This document shows, piece by piece, positions 26,341-38,604 of a stretch of 64,000 nt of DNA. The first letter of the stretch is position 1; the number at the start of each line of letters is the position of its first letter. The position numbers and the translations under genes were made by a program. Source of the stretch: Egicoccus sp. AB-alg6-2 (GTDB lineage: Bacteria; Actinomycetota; Nitriliruptoria; Nitriliruptorales; Nitriliruptoraceae); assembly GCF_041821025.1 (NCBI RefSeq), contig NZ_JBGUAY010000006.1:1-64000 (forward strand), given 5' to 3'. Below the pieces are notes generated by a model. It saw nothing but the letters and a program-made list of their open reading frames with translations, had not been told where the DNA came from and searched no databases.

Positions 26341-28518
26341 TCAGGTCCGGACCAGGGGCGCGTAGGCGAGCATCAAGTGCTTGCGACCGGCCTTGTCGAA
26401 GTCGACGGTCGCCTCGGCGCGCTCGCCCTCGCCCGTCAGCGACGCGATCGTCCCCGGGCCGAACTTGGTGTGCAGCACCCGGTCCCCCGGTCGGAACTCC
26501 TGGCCGGCCACCTCGAGCAGTTCCTTGTCGCGGCGGCGCGAACCCGCCGTGGCACCGCGGCTGCCCCCGCGACGCTCGACCAGTTCGTCGGGCAGCTCGT
26601 CGAGGAACCGCGACGGCGGGTTGTACGAGGTCCCACCCCACAGGGTGCGATGGTCGGCGTGGGTGAGGTAGAGCCGGTGCTGCGCGCGCGTCAGACCGAC
26701 GTAGCACAGGCGCCGCTCCTCCTCGAGCTCGCTGGTGTCGTCGAGCGAGCGGACGTGCGGGAACACGCCGTCCTCCATGCCCACCATGAACACGACCGGG
26801 AACTCGAGCCCCTTGGCGGTGTGCAGCGTCATGAGGGTGACGGTGCCGTCCCCCGCGTCGTCGAGCTGGTCCTGGTCGCTGACCAGCGTCACCGACTCCA
26901 GGAACGTCTCGAGCCCGGCGATCCCGACCGCCCCGCCGCCACGTTCGTGGACCTCGGTGGCCACCGACTTCAGCTCGCGGAGGTTCTCCTCACGGCCCAG
27001 CGCCTCGACGGTGCGCTCGGCCTGCAGCTCACGCAGGTAGCCGGTGCGGGTGAAGATCTCCTCGACCAGGTCCGGGACGGCGAGGTCGTGCTCGAGGGCG
27101 GTGCGCAGGCCGTCGAGCAGGTCGACGAATGAGGTGACGGCGCCGATGGCGCGGGTCGCGAGTCCCTGGACGTGTTCGGCCTGGCGGCACGCGGCGAGGA
27201 AGCTGATGCCCTCGCGGCGGGCGTGCCAGTCCAGTGCCTCGACGGTGCGGTCGCCGACACCGCGTCGGGGCGTGTTCACGACCCGCCGGGCCGAGACGTC
27301 GTCGTCGGGATTGACCAGCAGCCGCGCATAGGCGAGGACGTCCTTGATCTCCTTGCGCTCGTAGAAGCGGACGCCGCCGATGACCCGGTAGGGCATGCCG
27401 ACGCGGATGAAGATGTCCTCGAGCACCCGTGACTGGGCGTTGGTCCGGTAGAAGACGGCCGCGTCGTCGAACGTGAAGCCGTCGGAGCGCAGCTTCTCGA
27501 GTTCCTCGGCGACGAACGCGGCCTCGTCGTGCTCGTCGTTGGCGTGGTAGCGGACCACCGCCTCGCCAGGCCCCTGGTCGGTCCACAGGTCCTTCGGATA
27601 CCGCGAGGCGTTGTTGCGGATGACGGCGTTGGCCGCGTCGAGGATCGTCTGCGTCGACCGGTAGTTCTGTACCAGCGGGATCACGGTCGCGTCCGGGTAG
27701 TCCCGCTCGAAATCGAGCAGGTTCTGGACCGTCGCGCCCCTGAACCGGTAGATCGACTGGTCCGCGTCTCCCACGACCATGAGGTTCCGCTCGCGCGCGG
27801 CGAGCAGGTTGACGAGGTGGTACTGGGCACGGTTGGTGTCCTGGTACTCGTCCACCATCACGTAGCGGAACCGCTGCTGCCAGTGCTCGAGCACCGGGTC
27901 GAACAGCTGGAACAGCTCGACCGTCTTGACGATGAGGTCGTCGAAGTCGAGCGCGTTGGCCCGCAGCAGCCGGTCCTGGTAGGCGGCGTAGACGTCGGCG
28001 ATCTGCACCTCGGGCCAGCCGCCGGCGCGCGAGGCATAGGTCTCGTGGTCGATCAGCTCGTCCTTGGCGTTGCTGATCGCGTGCTGGATCGCCCGCGGGG
28101 ACAGGCGCTTGTCGTCGACGCCCTGGTCCTTCGCGATCTGCGAGATCAGGCGCTGCGAGTCCTGGGCGTCGTAGATGGTGAACCCGCTGCGGTAGCCGAG
28201 CCGGGTCAGCTCACGGCGCAGGATCCGCACGCACGCCTTGTGGAACGTGGTCACCCACATCCGGTCCGACAGCCGGTCGCCGACCAGGCCGCCGACGCGC
28301 TCGGCCATCTCGCCCGCGGCCTTGTTCGTGAACGTGATCGCCAGCAACTCGAACGGGCTGACGTGCAGATCGCGGATCAGGTGGGCGATGCGGTGGGTCA
28401 GGACACGCGTCTTGCCCGAGCCGGCGCCCGCGATCACCAGGACGGGACCCTCCACGGTCTCGACGGCATCACGCTGGGCCGGGTTGAGCCCTTCGAGCAG
28501 ACGGGGATCGGCGGACAC
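26341..28518 (-). CDS. pcrA: ATP-dependent DNA helicase PcrA/UvrD
   Basis: 725 residues from GTG 28518. This SF1A 3'-5' helicase acts in repair and plasmid replication. Motifs occur in order: Q-motif (LNPAQRDAV), Walker A AGAGSGKT (about 30-37), motif Ia ITFTNKAAGEM, motif II VDEYQDTN, motif III GDADQSIYRFRGA, motif IV VQNYRST, motif V LMTLHTAKGLEFPVVF and motif VI EEERRLCYVGLTRAQ. The C-terminal ~70 residues (GDRVLHTKFGPGTIASL) match the Tudor-like RNA-polymerase-binding domain typical of PcrA. Complete and of normal length. Confidence 0.96.
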   Translation of the reverse strand: MSADPRLLEGLNPAQRDAVETVEGPVLVIAGAGSGKTRVLTHRIAHLIRDLHVSPFELLAITFTNKAAGEMAERVGGLVGDRLSDRMWVTTFHKACVRILRRELTRLGYRSGFTIYDAQDSQRLISQIAKDQGVDDKRLSPRAIQHAISNAKDELIDHETYASRAGGWPEVQIADVYAAYQDRLLRANALDFDDLIVKTVELFQLFDPVLEHWQQRFRYVMVDEYQDTNRAQYHLVNLLAARERNLMVVGDADQSIYRFRGATVQNLLDFERDYPDATVIPLVQNYRSTQTILDAANAVIRNNASRYPKDLWTDQGPGEAVVRYHANDEHDEAAFVAEELEKLRSDGFTFDDAAVFYRTNAQSRVLEDIFIRVGMPYRVIGGVRFYERKEIKDVLAYARLLVNPDDDVSARRVVNTPRRGVGDRTVEALDWHARREGISFLAACRQAEHVQGLATRAIGAVTSFVDLLDGLRTALEHDLAVPDLVEEIFTRTGYLRELQAERTVEALGREENLRELKSVATEVHERGGGAVGIAGLETFLESVTLVSDQDQLDDAGDGTVTLMTLHTAKGLEFPVVFMVGMEDGVFPHVRSLDDTSELEEERRLCYVGLTRAQHRLYLTHADHRTLWGGTSYNPPSRFLDELPDELVERRGGSRGATAGSRRRDKELLEVAGQEFRPGDRVLHTKFGPGTIASLTGEGERAEATVDFDKAGRKHLMLAYAPLVRT

Positions 28519-28611
28519 GAACAGCCTCGGTCGCAGGTGCGGAAGGTCCCGGCACCGGCCGTGCGGGGACGCCGAACGAGGGTAGTGCAGGGGTCCGACA
28601 CGCCCGTCGTG

Positions 28612-31401
<2,790 letters not shown>

Positions 31402-31521
31402 GACGCTTGAGGACCTCCCTGTCCCTGCCGACGGGGCGGGAGTCGGCACCCGCCGGCTCCACCCACGAACGAGCCGCTTCGTGCGACCCGTCCCCCGAGC
31501 CGCAACCCGGAGTCCTGCCTC

Positions 31522-31944
31522 GTGACCACCGAGATCGCGCCACCGACCCGCCGCATCCGCGCCGTCGTCGCCGTGTCGATCGTGGTGTCCCTGGTATGCA
31601 TCGGCTGGTGGGGGGTCCAACTCCAGTGGTTTGCCCGAGAAGCCGACGTCTCCGAGCACGTGGTGACCTTCGAGCCGCAGGTGGTCACCCTCGTCGACGG
31701 CACCCACGCGAGCATCGCGCTCGCCGCGCTGGTGATCGGGGAGCAGGCGGTCGCCCCGGTGTCCGAGGCCACCGACCTGCTGCGCGCGAAGCTGGTCGAG
31801 GTGGCGCTCGAGTACGACGCCGAGCGCATGCGCAGCGGCGACGGGCAGAACGAACTGCGCGGCCAACTCCTGCGCGAACTGCGTGACCTCGCCCCCGGCA
31901 CGAGGATCGACCGCGTCCTCCTCACCCACGTCCTCGTGCAGTAA
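31522..31944 (+). CDS. FliL-like single-pass membrane protein
   Basis: 140 residues from GTG 31522. It has one transmembrane helix (about 14-33), then an extracytoplasmic domain. The last ~60 residues (DLLRAKLVEVALEYDAERM, RGQLLRELRDLAPGTRIDRVLLTHVLVQ) follow the pattern of the FliL C-terminus, where a long helix is followed by a strand ending in Val-Gln. FliL assists the flagellar stator, but no flagellar genes are in the window. It stands between two subtilase genes and is divergent from the first. It could be an orphan FliL/stomatin-like (SPFH-related fold) protein with another role. Confidence 0.55.
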   Translation: MTTEIAPPTRRIRAVVAVSIVVSLVCIGWWGVQLQWFAREADVSEHVVTFEPQVVTLVDGTHASIALAALVIGEQAVAPVSEATDLLRAKLVEVALEYDAERMRSGDGQNELRGQLLRELRDLAPGTRIDRVLLTHVLVQ

Positions 31945-31973
31945 CTCCCGCACCACGCGGCCAGCCGGAACGG

Positions 31974-32265
31974 CCACTTTCGGCACGGGGAACGAAACCG
32001 GGCGGTAGGCCCCGCGGCCAGGGCCGACGAGGTCCCCCCTTTCGGCACCGGGCACGAAACCGGGCGGTAGGCCCCGCGGCCAGCGCCGACGAGGTGCCCA
32101 CTTGCAACACTGGGAACGAAACCGGGCGGTAGGCCCGCGGCCAGGGCCGACGAGGTGCCCACTTTCGGCACGGGGAACGAAACCGGGCGGTAGGCCCCGC
32201 GGCCAGGGCCGACGAGATGTCCACATTCGGCACGGGGCACGAAACCGGGCGGTAGGCCCGGCGGG
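31974..32265. repeat. 62-bp repeat array C (five units)
   Basis: Units begin at 31974, 32036, 32098, 32159 and 32221. Each starts CCACTTTCGGCAC or a close variant, then GGGGAACGAAACC, then a ~37-base GC-rich linker (GGGCGGTAGGCCCCGCGGCC and so on). TTTCG and CGAAA form a dyad separated by ten bases. Unit 3 has a mutated left arm (CTTGCAACAC). Linkers are nearly identical between units. The array fills most of the 453-base gap between the FliL-like gene and the second subtilase; no gene is seen there. Confidence 0.85.
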
Positions 32266-32397
32266 CGGGGGGGCGCGGTTGGTCCGGCCAGCGTGAACAC
32301 GTCGAGGTCGGTGCGGCCGGGCGTGCGACGGCCCGAGACGCGTGTCCCGGGCCGTCCCCCGTTGCCGCCGTGCCGCCCTCTCCGCCCCGCGCAGGCG

Positions 32398-33828
32398 TCA
32401 GCCGCGGTTGCGTCCGGGTGCGAGTGCCTTGCGGCCCTTGGTCGAGGCGGCTGTGCTCTCACCGGCGGCGGCCTGGACCGCGGCGACGGCGTCGACCAGG
32501 CCGGCACCCTGCTCGTAGCCTGGCGTGCCGTCACTGGTGGCGGTCGAGGTCAACACCTGCTCGACCTGTGCGGGCGTGAGGTGCGGGGCCACCTGCAGGA
32601 CCTGCGCCGCGATGCCCGCGATGTGCGGCGCCGCCATCGAGGTACCCGACAGCACGGCGTAGTGGACCGGGTCGGGCGAACCGAGCACGCCGGTGGCGCA
32701 CACCGGCAGCGTCGGGCGGCACGCGGCCACGATGTCGACGCCGGGCGCGGACAGATCCGGCCAGGTCTCGGGTCGTGACGCGTCGCCGCGTGACGAGAAC
32801 GAGGCCGTCGTGCCCAGACGGCCGCCGGTGCCGAGGTCGTCGTACGCGGCCACGCAGATCATGCCGGGCGTGGGATCGACACACTGGATGCTGGTCGCCT
32901 GTACCGAGCCGTCGCCGCCGGAGTTGCCCGCGGCGAAGACGACCACGACGCCGTCCTCGATGAGCGCCCGCACCACACGCGGGATGGCGCCGTCGGGGTC
33001 GTAGTCCCCGGCCGAGCCACCCCAAGAGTTGTTGACGACCCGGATCGCGGGCGTGACCGTGTCGTGGTTCTCCAGGACCCAGTACAGCCCCTCGAGGCCG
33101 GAGTGCAGCGAGATCAGGGTCCCGCCGCTGACACCGTGGATGGTCGCCCCGGTCGCGGCCCCGTGGAAGGTGCCGGCCGATGCGGTCCCGTCGCCGGCGA
33201 CGATGCCGGCGACATGGGTGCCGTGACCGCCGAGGCTCAGGGTGTCGGACTCGGGGAAGTCGATCGCGGTGCCGCCGAGCAGCCCGAGGGAAGGCACGAC
33301 CTTGACGTTCTCTCCCATGCGGGCAGCCAGGTCGGGGTGCCAGCCGTCGACGCCGGTGTCCACGACCGCGACGCCGACGCCGGTGCCGTCCACGAGCTGT
33401 CCGCCGACGGTGACCTCGCCGTCCAACAGCTCCTGGCCGCGCGTCGCGGTGTGCGAGGAGTCGGTGAAGGTGCCGATCGGGGCGTCGTGCTCGAGCCGTG
33501 CGACGCCGGGTAGCTCCGCGAGCGCCCGCAGGTCATCCGCCGGTCCCTGTGCCAGCAGGACCGAGATCCGGTCGTAGCGGCTGACGAGCTGCACCCGCGC
33601 AGCGACCGCCTGGGCGAGCTGGTCGACGTCGGCCTGCTCGTCGAGGATCACCAGGACGGTCGCCGTCCCGGACAGGCGGGCCACCTCGTCGTCGATCGTG
33701 GCCGTCACGGTGCCGGTGATGGTGTCCACCGCGCCGCTGACGGGATCCACCGCGCCGGTCAGGGGCGCGAGCAGCCCGGCGACGCCGAGCATCGAGCCTG
33801 CGGACAGTGAGGCGAGCTTTCGGCGCAC
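32398..33828 (-). CDS. Secreted subtilisin-like serine protease
   Basis: 476 residues from GTG 33828, with GAGGAG seven bases upstream; an in-frame TTG 14 codons earlier is less likely. A hydrophobic N-terminus (about 5-27) serves as signal peptide. A short prodomain (about 55-115, ATVLVILDEQADV to GVARLEHD) resembles inhibitor I9. The S8 domain has D157 (AVVDTGVDG), H202 (GGHGTHVAG), the oxyanion Asn (VVFAAGNSGG) and Ser near 396 (LSGTSMAAPHIAG). It ends with a basic tail. It is compact compared with the neighbouring protease at 28612-31401. Likely exported. Confidence 0.93.
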   Translation of the reverse strand: MRRKLASLSAGSMLGVAGLLAPLTGAVDPVSGAVDTITGTVTATIDDEVARLSGTATVLVILDEQADVDQLAQAVAARVQLVSRYDRISVLLAQGPADDLRALAELPGVARLEHDAPIGTFTDSSHTATRGQELLDGEVTVGGQLVDGTGVGVAVVDTGVDGWHPDLAARMGENVKVVPSLGLLGGTAIDFPESDTLSLGGHGTHVAGIVAGDGTASAGTFHGAATGATIHGVSGGTLISLHSGLEGLYWVLENHDTVTPAIRVVNNSWGGSAGDYDPDGAIPRVVRALIEDGVVVVFAAGNSGGDGSVQATSIQCVDPTPGMICVAAYDDLGTGGRLGTTASFSSRGDASRPETWPDLSAPGVDIVAACRPTLPVCATGVLGSPDPVHYAVLSGTSMAAPHIAGIAAQVLQVAPHLTPAQVEQVLTSTATSDGTPGYEQGAGLVDAVAAVQAAAGESTAASTKGRKALAPGRNRG

Positions 33829-33985
33829 GCGGGGACTCCTCGGCTGGACGGCGCGGTTCGCGGGGTCCAACGTCGGAGGTCGGGCGGGGTGACGCGTCAG
33901 GCGGGGCCGGGGCGCCGTTGCGCGCTACCCGCATGGGTGGGGGGCGGCTGCTGCGCGCGCCGCCCCCCGGGTCCGCGACGCGAGG

Positions 33986-34666
33986 TCAGCGGACGAAGCG
34001 GATGGTCATCGGGTAGCGGTAGCCCTCGCCGTTGGACGCCTTCACGCAACCGATCACGGGCAGGACGAGCCAGACGAGCCCGAGGACGACCCCGAGCAGG
34101 CCGATCGGCACCAGCGCGATGCCGAGGGTGAGGAAGCCGAGCGGGATCGCGGCCACGGCCAGCACAAGGCCGTAGAGCGCGACCGACAGGTTGAAGTTGA
34201 GCGACTCCTTCCCGTGGTGGTCGACGAAGGGGTGGTCGCGGCGGATCAGCCATACCAGCAGCGGTCCGACCACGGGCAGCCCGATGAAGGCGAGGTAGCT
34301 GGCGGCGTGCGCACCGATCCCCCAGCCCCGGATGTCGCTGGGCAACCCGGACGGGTGGGGGGCCGCCGGCTGCTGCCATGCCGCTCCGCCCGGCGTGGAG
34401 GCGCCGCCGCCCGTTGTGCCGCCGTATCCCGCGCCGCCGTAGCCAGCGCCGCCGTAGCCAGCGCCGCCGCCGGAGGAGGCGCCGCCTGAGGACGGCGGCG
34501 TGTCGGATGCTCCAGCGCCCTGCCAGGAGGCGGCACCAGACGTCGCCTCTCGCGCGGACGCATCGAGGTTGCCGGGGTCGCCCGGCGCGCCGGGAGCGGC
34601 GCTGCCGCAGACGGGACAGGTCGTGGCGGTCGACTCCAGGGTCGCGCCGCAGTTGGTGCAGGTCAC
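33986..34666 (-). CDS. DUF4870-type membrane protein with zinc ribbon
   Basis: 226 residues from GTG 34666, with AAGGAA upstream. The N-terminus is a zinc ribbon with two CxxC pairs (CTNCG, CPVCG). A long Gly-rich linker follows, including three GAGYGG units. Then comes a three- to four-helix membrane domain (GWGIGAHAASYLAFIGLPVVG, HHGKESLNFNLSVALY) that matches DUF4870/Tic20-like proteins. Function is unknown across the family; the ribbon may bind zinc or nucleic acid. Gene order gives no hint. Confidence 0.8.
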   Translation of the reverse strand: MTCTNCGATLESTATTCPVCGSAAPGAPGDPGNLDASAREATSGAASWQGAGASDTPPSSGGASSGGGAGYGGAGYGGAGYGGTTGGGASTPGGAAWQQPAAPHPSGLPSDIRGWGIGAHAASYLAFIGLPVVGPLLVWLIRRDHPFVDHHGKESLNFNLSVALYGLVLAVAAIPLGFLTLGIALVPIGLLGVVLGLVWLVLPVIGCVKASNGEGYRYPMTIRFVR

Positions 34667-34811
34667 CGTGGGTTCCTTCGTGGATGGACCGCGCGGGTCA
34701 GCGGTCCGGCTCGGTCTCCAGCATCGCACCGCCGCGGAGCCGCGGACATCGGGGAGCACCCTTGGTCGGCCCTGACGAGGCGGGCGTGGGCTCAGGGACC
34801 CCGCGACACGC

Positions 34812-34846
34812 CGCTGGGGCGGCCCGTCTTGCGGACCGCCCCAGCG
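34812..34846 (-). terminator. Terminator-like hairpin after the Liv binding-protein gene
   Basis: CGCTGGGGCGG pairs with CCGCCCCAGCG across a 13-base loop that itself contains CCG/CGG. It lies 16-50 bases past the stop of the binding-protein gene (34862) and would end the six-gene transporter operon. No T-tract is visible, as is usual in such GC-rich genomes. Confidence 0.6.
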
Positions 34847-34861
34847 TGCTCCTGCCTCGAC

Positions 34862-36283
34862 TCAGGTGCCCGAGCAGGGCGCGCTGTAGTCGTAGTCGTC
34901 CGCCGTCGGACCGGAGATCCCGGTCTCGATGGTGCGCAGGCGGAGCGGCTCGTCGTTGTCGGGCTGCGAGACGACCGCAACACGCACGGCGGTCTCGTTG
35001 GCGTCGCCACCCAGGGTGCGCTCGGGCAGGGCGCCCTCGTAGTCGACGGTCAGACCGTCGACCGCGCTGCGCAGCCCCTCACGGGTCAGGTCGCCGTTGG
35101 CGGCGGCCTGCTCGAGCAGGGACTTCAGCGGGTACGACCAGATCCACCCGAAGGTGAACCCGTCGTTGCCCGGCAGGTTGCCCTCGCCGAGGTGCTCCTG
35201 CATCGCCTGGTGCGCTTCGGAGGAACCGGTGAAGGCTTCCCACGGGCCGATGTGCGTGAACGCTGCCTCCAGGGCCGGCGCGGCCGGGGAGTCCATCAGG
35301 GCCGGGTTCCAGGTCGGCACCGAGCCGATGAAGCGGCCGGCGTAGCCGTTGGCCATGGCGCCACCGACGATCTCGGCGGTCTCGGCCGGACCGGTCGCGA
35401 TCACGACCCGGTCGGCGCCGCTGCTGACGACCTGGCCGATGGCGGCGTCCTGCGAGCCGACCACGGCGTTGGGAGCGGTCTCGACGAAGCCGAGGTACTC
35501 CGCACCGGTGGCCTCGGCCCACGCCTGGACGCCGGCGGCCGAGTCGCCGCCGTAGTCACCGGGGTAGCCCACGGCGAGCACGGAACCGATCTCGCCCTCG
35601 TTCTCCGACGACCAGTCGAGCGCGATCTGCGACTCGAGGCAGTACGAGTAGCCCGAGTTGAGGATCAGGCCGTAGTCGGCGGAGTCGTGGTCCCAACCGG
35701 ACCACCACGACGCCGGCACGCCGATGACGTTGTCCTCGTCCATGTCGGGCAGGATCGCCTCGGTCGGCGGGGTGCCCAGCGTCTGCGCGAGCGCCAGGAT
35801 GTCCGGCTCGATCTCGCGGTACAGCTGCGACTGGGTCTGCGGGTTGTACTCGTTGTCGCGGGTGTACTCGGTGACGTTGATGTCGTAGCCCGAGATGCCG
35901 CCCTCGTTGTTGACCCGCTCCCAGAAGGCTTCCTGGCCCTCGACGATCTGCACGCCGAGCGCCGCGAACGGGCCGACGGTCAGGTCGGACAGGATGCCGA
36001 GGTAGATGCACCCGTTGTCGGGGTTGATCGCCTCGGGGCACGGATCGTCGGTGACGCCGATGTCGGTCGCGATCTCACCGCCGGTGTCCCCGCCGGTGTC
36101 GCCACCGGTGTCCTCGTCGCCGTCGGTGTCGCCGGTGTCGTCCCCCGTGTCGGTGTCGGTCTGCTCGTCACCATCGCCAGTCGGCGCGGCGGTGTCTGGC
36201 TCGTTGCCGCCGCACGCCGTCGCCACCAACGTGACCGCGCACAGCGCTGCGGCCATGCGCCGCAATCGCGTTGTCTCCCGCAT
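34862..36283 (-). CDS. ABC transporter substrate-binding lipoprotein (branched-chain amino acid type)
   Basis: 473 residues from ATG 36283. Residues 1-24 form a lipoprotein signal (AVTLVATACGG), with acylated Cys at the end. A flexible, very acidic T/D/G-rich tether follows (about 27-75). The remainder is a type I periplasmic-binding fold of the LivK/Peripla_BP_6 kind (YLGILSDLTVGPFA, EGQEAFWERVNNEGGISGYDI, ADYGLILNSG, GFTFGWIWSYPLKSLLEQA). It delivers the substrate to the LivHM permease encoded just upstream. Because a CoA ligase is encoded in the same operon, the ligand may be an organic or aromatic acid rather than an amino acid (inference). Confidence 0.9.
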   Translation of the reverse strand: MRETTRLRRMAAALCAVTLVATACGGNEPDTAAPTGDGDEQTDTDTGDDTGDTDGDEDTGGDTGGDTGGEIATDIGVTDDPCPEAINPDNGCIYLGILSDLTVGPFAALGVQIVEGQEAFWERVNNEGGISGYDINVTEYTRDNEYNPQTQSQLYREIEPDILALAQTLGTPPTEAILPDMDEDNVIGVPASWWSGWDHDSADYGLILNSGYSYCLESQIALDWSSENEGEIGSVLAVGYPGDYGGDSAAGVQAWAEATGAEYLGFVETAPNAVVGSQDAAIGQVVSSGADRVVIATGPAETAEIVGGAMANGYAGRFIGSVPTWNPALMDSPAAPALEAAFTHIGPWEAFTGSSEAHQAMQEHLGEGNLPGNDGFTFGWIWSYPLKSLLEQAAANGDLTREGLRSAVDGLTVDYEGALPERTLGGDANETAVRVAVVSQPDNDEPLRLRTIETGISGPTADDYDYSAPCSGT

Positions 36284-36476
36284 CCCTTCGTCCTCTCTGT
36301 CGTCTGAAGGGTCTCCCTGCCGCCCACGCCGGATGGATGGGCGGAGTTCTCTACTACCTGCGTCGTAGGTGCATCGTAGGTCGCCTCGCTCCCCGTGACG
36401 ACGGTTTGTCCCGACCTGCGCGTTCGCGTCCCCGGTTGCCCGCGGCGCGCGCATCGCGTCCTGCCTCGGGGGCACG

Positions 36477-37643
36477 TCAGTAGGAGAAGGGCCAGGCCTT
36501 CCAGTAGTTGCGCACCCGCAACCACAGGCCGTACATGCCGCGCGGTTCGAGGATGATGAACGCCACGATCAGCACGCCGAACAGCAGGCCCTGGACCTGG
36601 AACACGGTCAGGATCCCGCCGCCGGTCGAACCGCGGCTGACACCGGGGATGTAGGTGGCGTAGGTCTGCACCAGGCGCGGCAGCAGCACCACGAAGGCCG
36701 CGCCGGCGATCGAGCCCGAGATCGTCGCCACCCCTCCGATCAGCACCATGGCGAGGAAGTCGACCGACATCAACAGGTTGAAGGCGGCCGGCTCGATGAC
36801 GCCGTAGGTGATCGCCAGCAGCCCGCCACAGATGCCGGCGTAGAACGACGACACCGTGAAGGCGAGCACCTTCGTGCGGGTCAGCGGCACGCCCATCACC
36901 TCGGCGGCGATGTCGCGGTCGCGGACGGCGGCGAAGGCACGCCCCGACTTGCTGCGCGCGAGGTTGCGGGCGGCGATCGCCATCACGACCAGCAACGCGA
37001 AGCAGAACAGGTAGAACAGGTTGGCGCCCTCGACCGTGACGCCGAGGATCTCCTGGCGTCGGCTGAGGTCGAGCCCACCGACGATGGGCGCGGCGGCGCG
37101 GCGGCCCACGCCCGGACCGCCGGTGAAGGTGCGGGCCTCCTTGAAGATGTGGTCGCCGATGAAGACCAGGCCCAGCGTGAGGATGGCGAGGTACAGGCCG
37201 CGCACGCGGGCCGCGATGGGGGCGACCAGGAACCCGATGACGGCCGGGACCAGTCCGGCGAGCGGCAGCCAAATCCACATCTCGAGCCCGAGCCCACGCA
37301 GCGAACTGGTGGCCTCGCTGCCCAGGAACGCGGCGGTGTAGGCACCCAGGCCGACGAAGAAGGCGTGCCCGAGCGACACCTGGCCGGCGTACCCGCTGAC
37401 GAGGTTGAGCCCGATCGCGCCGATGGCGTAGATGAACACCGTCGTCAGCAGCGTGGTCAGGTCGCGTTCCATCAGGAACGGGGTCACGAGCAGGGCCGCC
37501 ACCAGCACCAGCGTGAACGTGCGCTTCGCCGGCGTGTTGAGCAGCGCCTGGTCCGACGCGTAGTCGGTGTAGAGCTCGGGACGACCCCGCAGCGTCACCG
37601 CACGCCGGCCCGTCAGGCTGAAGGAACCGCGGTTGCCGGTCAT
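36477..37643 (-). CDS. livM: Branched-chain-type ABC transporter permease (LivM)
   Basis: 388 residues from ATG 37643, with GGAGGAG upstream. About nine to ten transmembrane helices; the LivM signature regions GLNLVSGYAGQVSLGHAFFV and EVMGVPLTRTKVLAFTVSS (the coupling loop contacting the ATPases) are present. It pairs with LivH to form the membrane channel. A 62-base gap separates it from livH upstream, and the binding-protein gene follows 193 bases downstream. Confidence 0.93.
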   Translation of the reverse strand: MTGNRGSFSLTGRRAVTLRGRPELYTDYASDQALLNTPAKRTFTLVLVAALLVTPFLMERDLTTLLTTVFIYAIGAIGLNLVSGYAGQVSLGHAFFVGLGAYTAAFLGSEATSSLRGLGLEMWIWLPLAGLVPAVIGFLVAPIAARVRGLYLAILTLGLVFIGDHIFKEARTFTGGPGVGRRAAAPIVGGLDLSRRQEILGVTVEGANLFYLFCFALLVVMAIAARNLARSKSGRAFAAVRDRDIAAEVMGVPLTRTKVLAFTVSSFYAGICGGLLAITYGVIEPAAFNLLMSVDFLAMVLIGGVATISGSIAGAAFVVLLPRLVQTYATYIPGVSRGSTGGGILTVFQVQGLLFGVLIVAFIILEPRGMYGLWLRVRNYWKAWPFSY

Positions 37644-37704
37644 GCCCGCTCCTCCGGGACCACGACCGGTCCCTCGAAACGCCCCATGGGCGCGATGCCG
37701 GTCC

Positions 37705-38604
37705 TCATACCCGCTGGACCTCCGGGGTGCCGAACAGCCCGTACGGGCGGACCATCAGCACCAGGATCATGATCACGTACGGGACGACGACGTCGACGTT
37801 GGCGCCGACGTAGCCGCTGAGCGTGGCCGAGTTGGCCCGGGTGAACGCCTCGGCGACACCGATGACCAGACCGCCGATGTAGGCGCCCTTGAGCGAGTCG
37901 AGCCCGCCGAGGATGATCACCGGGAGGGCCTTGAGCGCGATGAACGCGGTGGTGTTGTCCACGCCCATGCCGCCGCTGCCGACCATCATCCCGGCCAGGC
38001 CGGCGAGGCCTCCCGCCAACGCCCACGACAGACCGAACATGCGTCCGACGTTGACGCCCTGCGCGAGTGCCACCTCCTGGTCGAGCGAGGTGGCGCGCAT
38101 CGCCAGCCCGACGCGCGAGCGGACCAGGAACAGCCCGACGCCGGCGAAGGCCACGGCGGTCAGGGCGATCCGCCAGCCGTCGGCGACGCGCATCCGGACG
38201 TTGCCGGCGAACACCGCGGTGTCCAGCGCCCACGGGTCGCCCACCGTCAGGACGTTGGAGCCGATCAGCCGGTTGGCGATGATGGTGAGCACCAGGAACA
38301 GACCGATGGTCACCATGGCCGCAGAGAAGGGCGGCTCACCCACCATCGGCCGCAGCGCGATCCGTTCGGTGACGGCCCCCACCATCGCGACGACCACGAT
38401 CGCCGCGAGAACCGCCAACGGGAACGGCAGGTCGTAGGTGCGCGCGAACAGGGCCGTGAAGTAGGCGCCGAGCACCATCAGGGCCGGCTGCGCGAAGTTC
38501 ACCACGTCGGTCGCGCGGTAGATCACCACGAACCCGGCCGCGAGCAGCGCGTACACGCTGCCCTGGGCGAGTCCGCGGATCAGGATGGTGAGCAGGTCGT
38601 CCAC
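37705..38604 (-). CDS. livH: Branched-chain-type ABC transporter permease (LivH)
   Basis: 299 residues from GTG 38604, which overlaps the fadD stop by one base (TAGTG), showing tight coupling. About eight transmembrane helices; conserved segments LAQGSVYALLAAGFVVIYRATDVVNFAQ and ATSLDQEVALAQGVNV identify LivH, and GGLDSLKGAYIGGLVIG is the C-terminal permease motif. It forms the transport pore with LivM. Confidence 0.93.
   Translation of the reverse strand: MDDLLTILIRGLAQGSVYALLAAGFVVIYRATDVVNFAQPALMVLGAYFTALFARTYDLPFPLAVLAAIVVVAMVGAVTERIALRPMVGEPPFSAAMVTIGLFLVLTIIANRLIGSNVLTVGDPWALDTAVFAGNVRMRVADGWRIALTAVAFAGVGLFLVRSRVGLAMRATSLDQEVALAQGVNVGRMFGLSWALAGGLAGLAGMMVGSGGMGVDNTTAFIALKALPVIILGGLDSLKGAYIGGLVIGVAEAFTRANSATLSGYVGANVDVVVPYVIMILVLMVRPYGLFGTPEVQRV

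Noticed and set aside
31522-31944. Flagellar gene cluster
   Set aside because: Only one FliL-like protein is present, with no motor, hook or export genes in the window.
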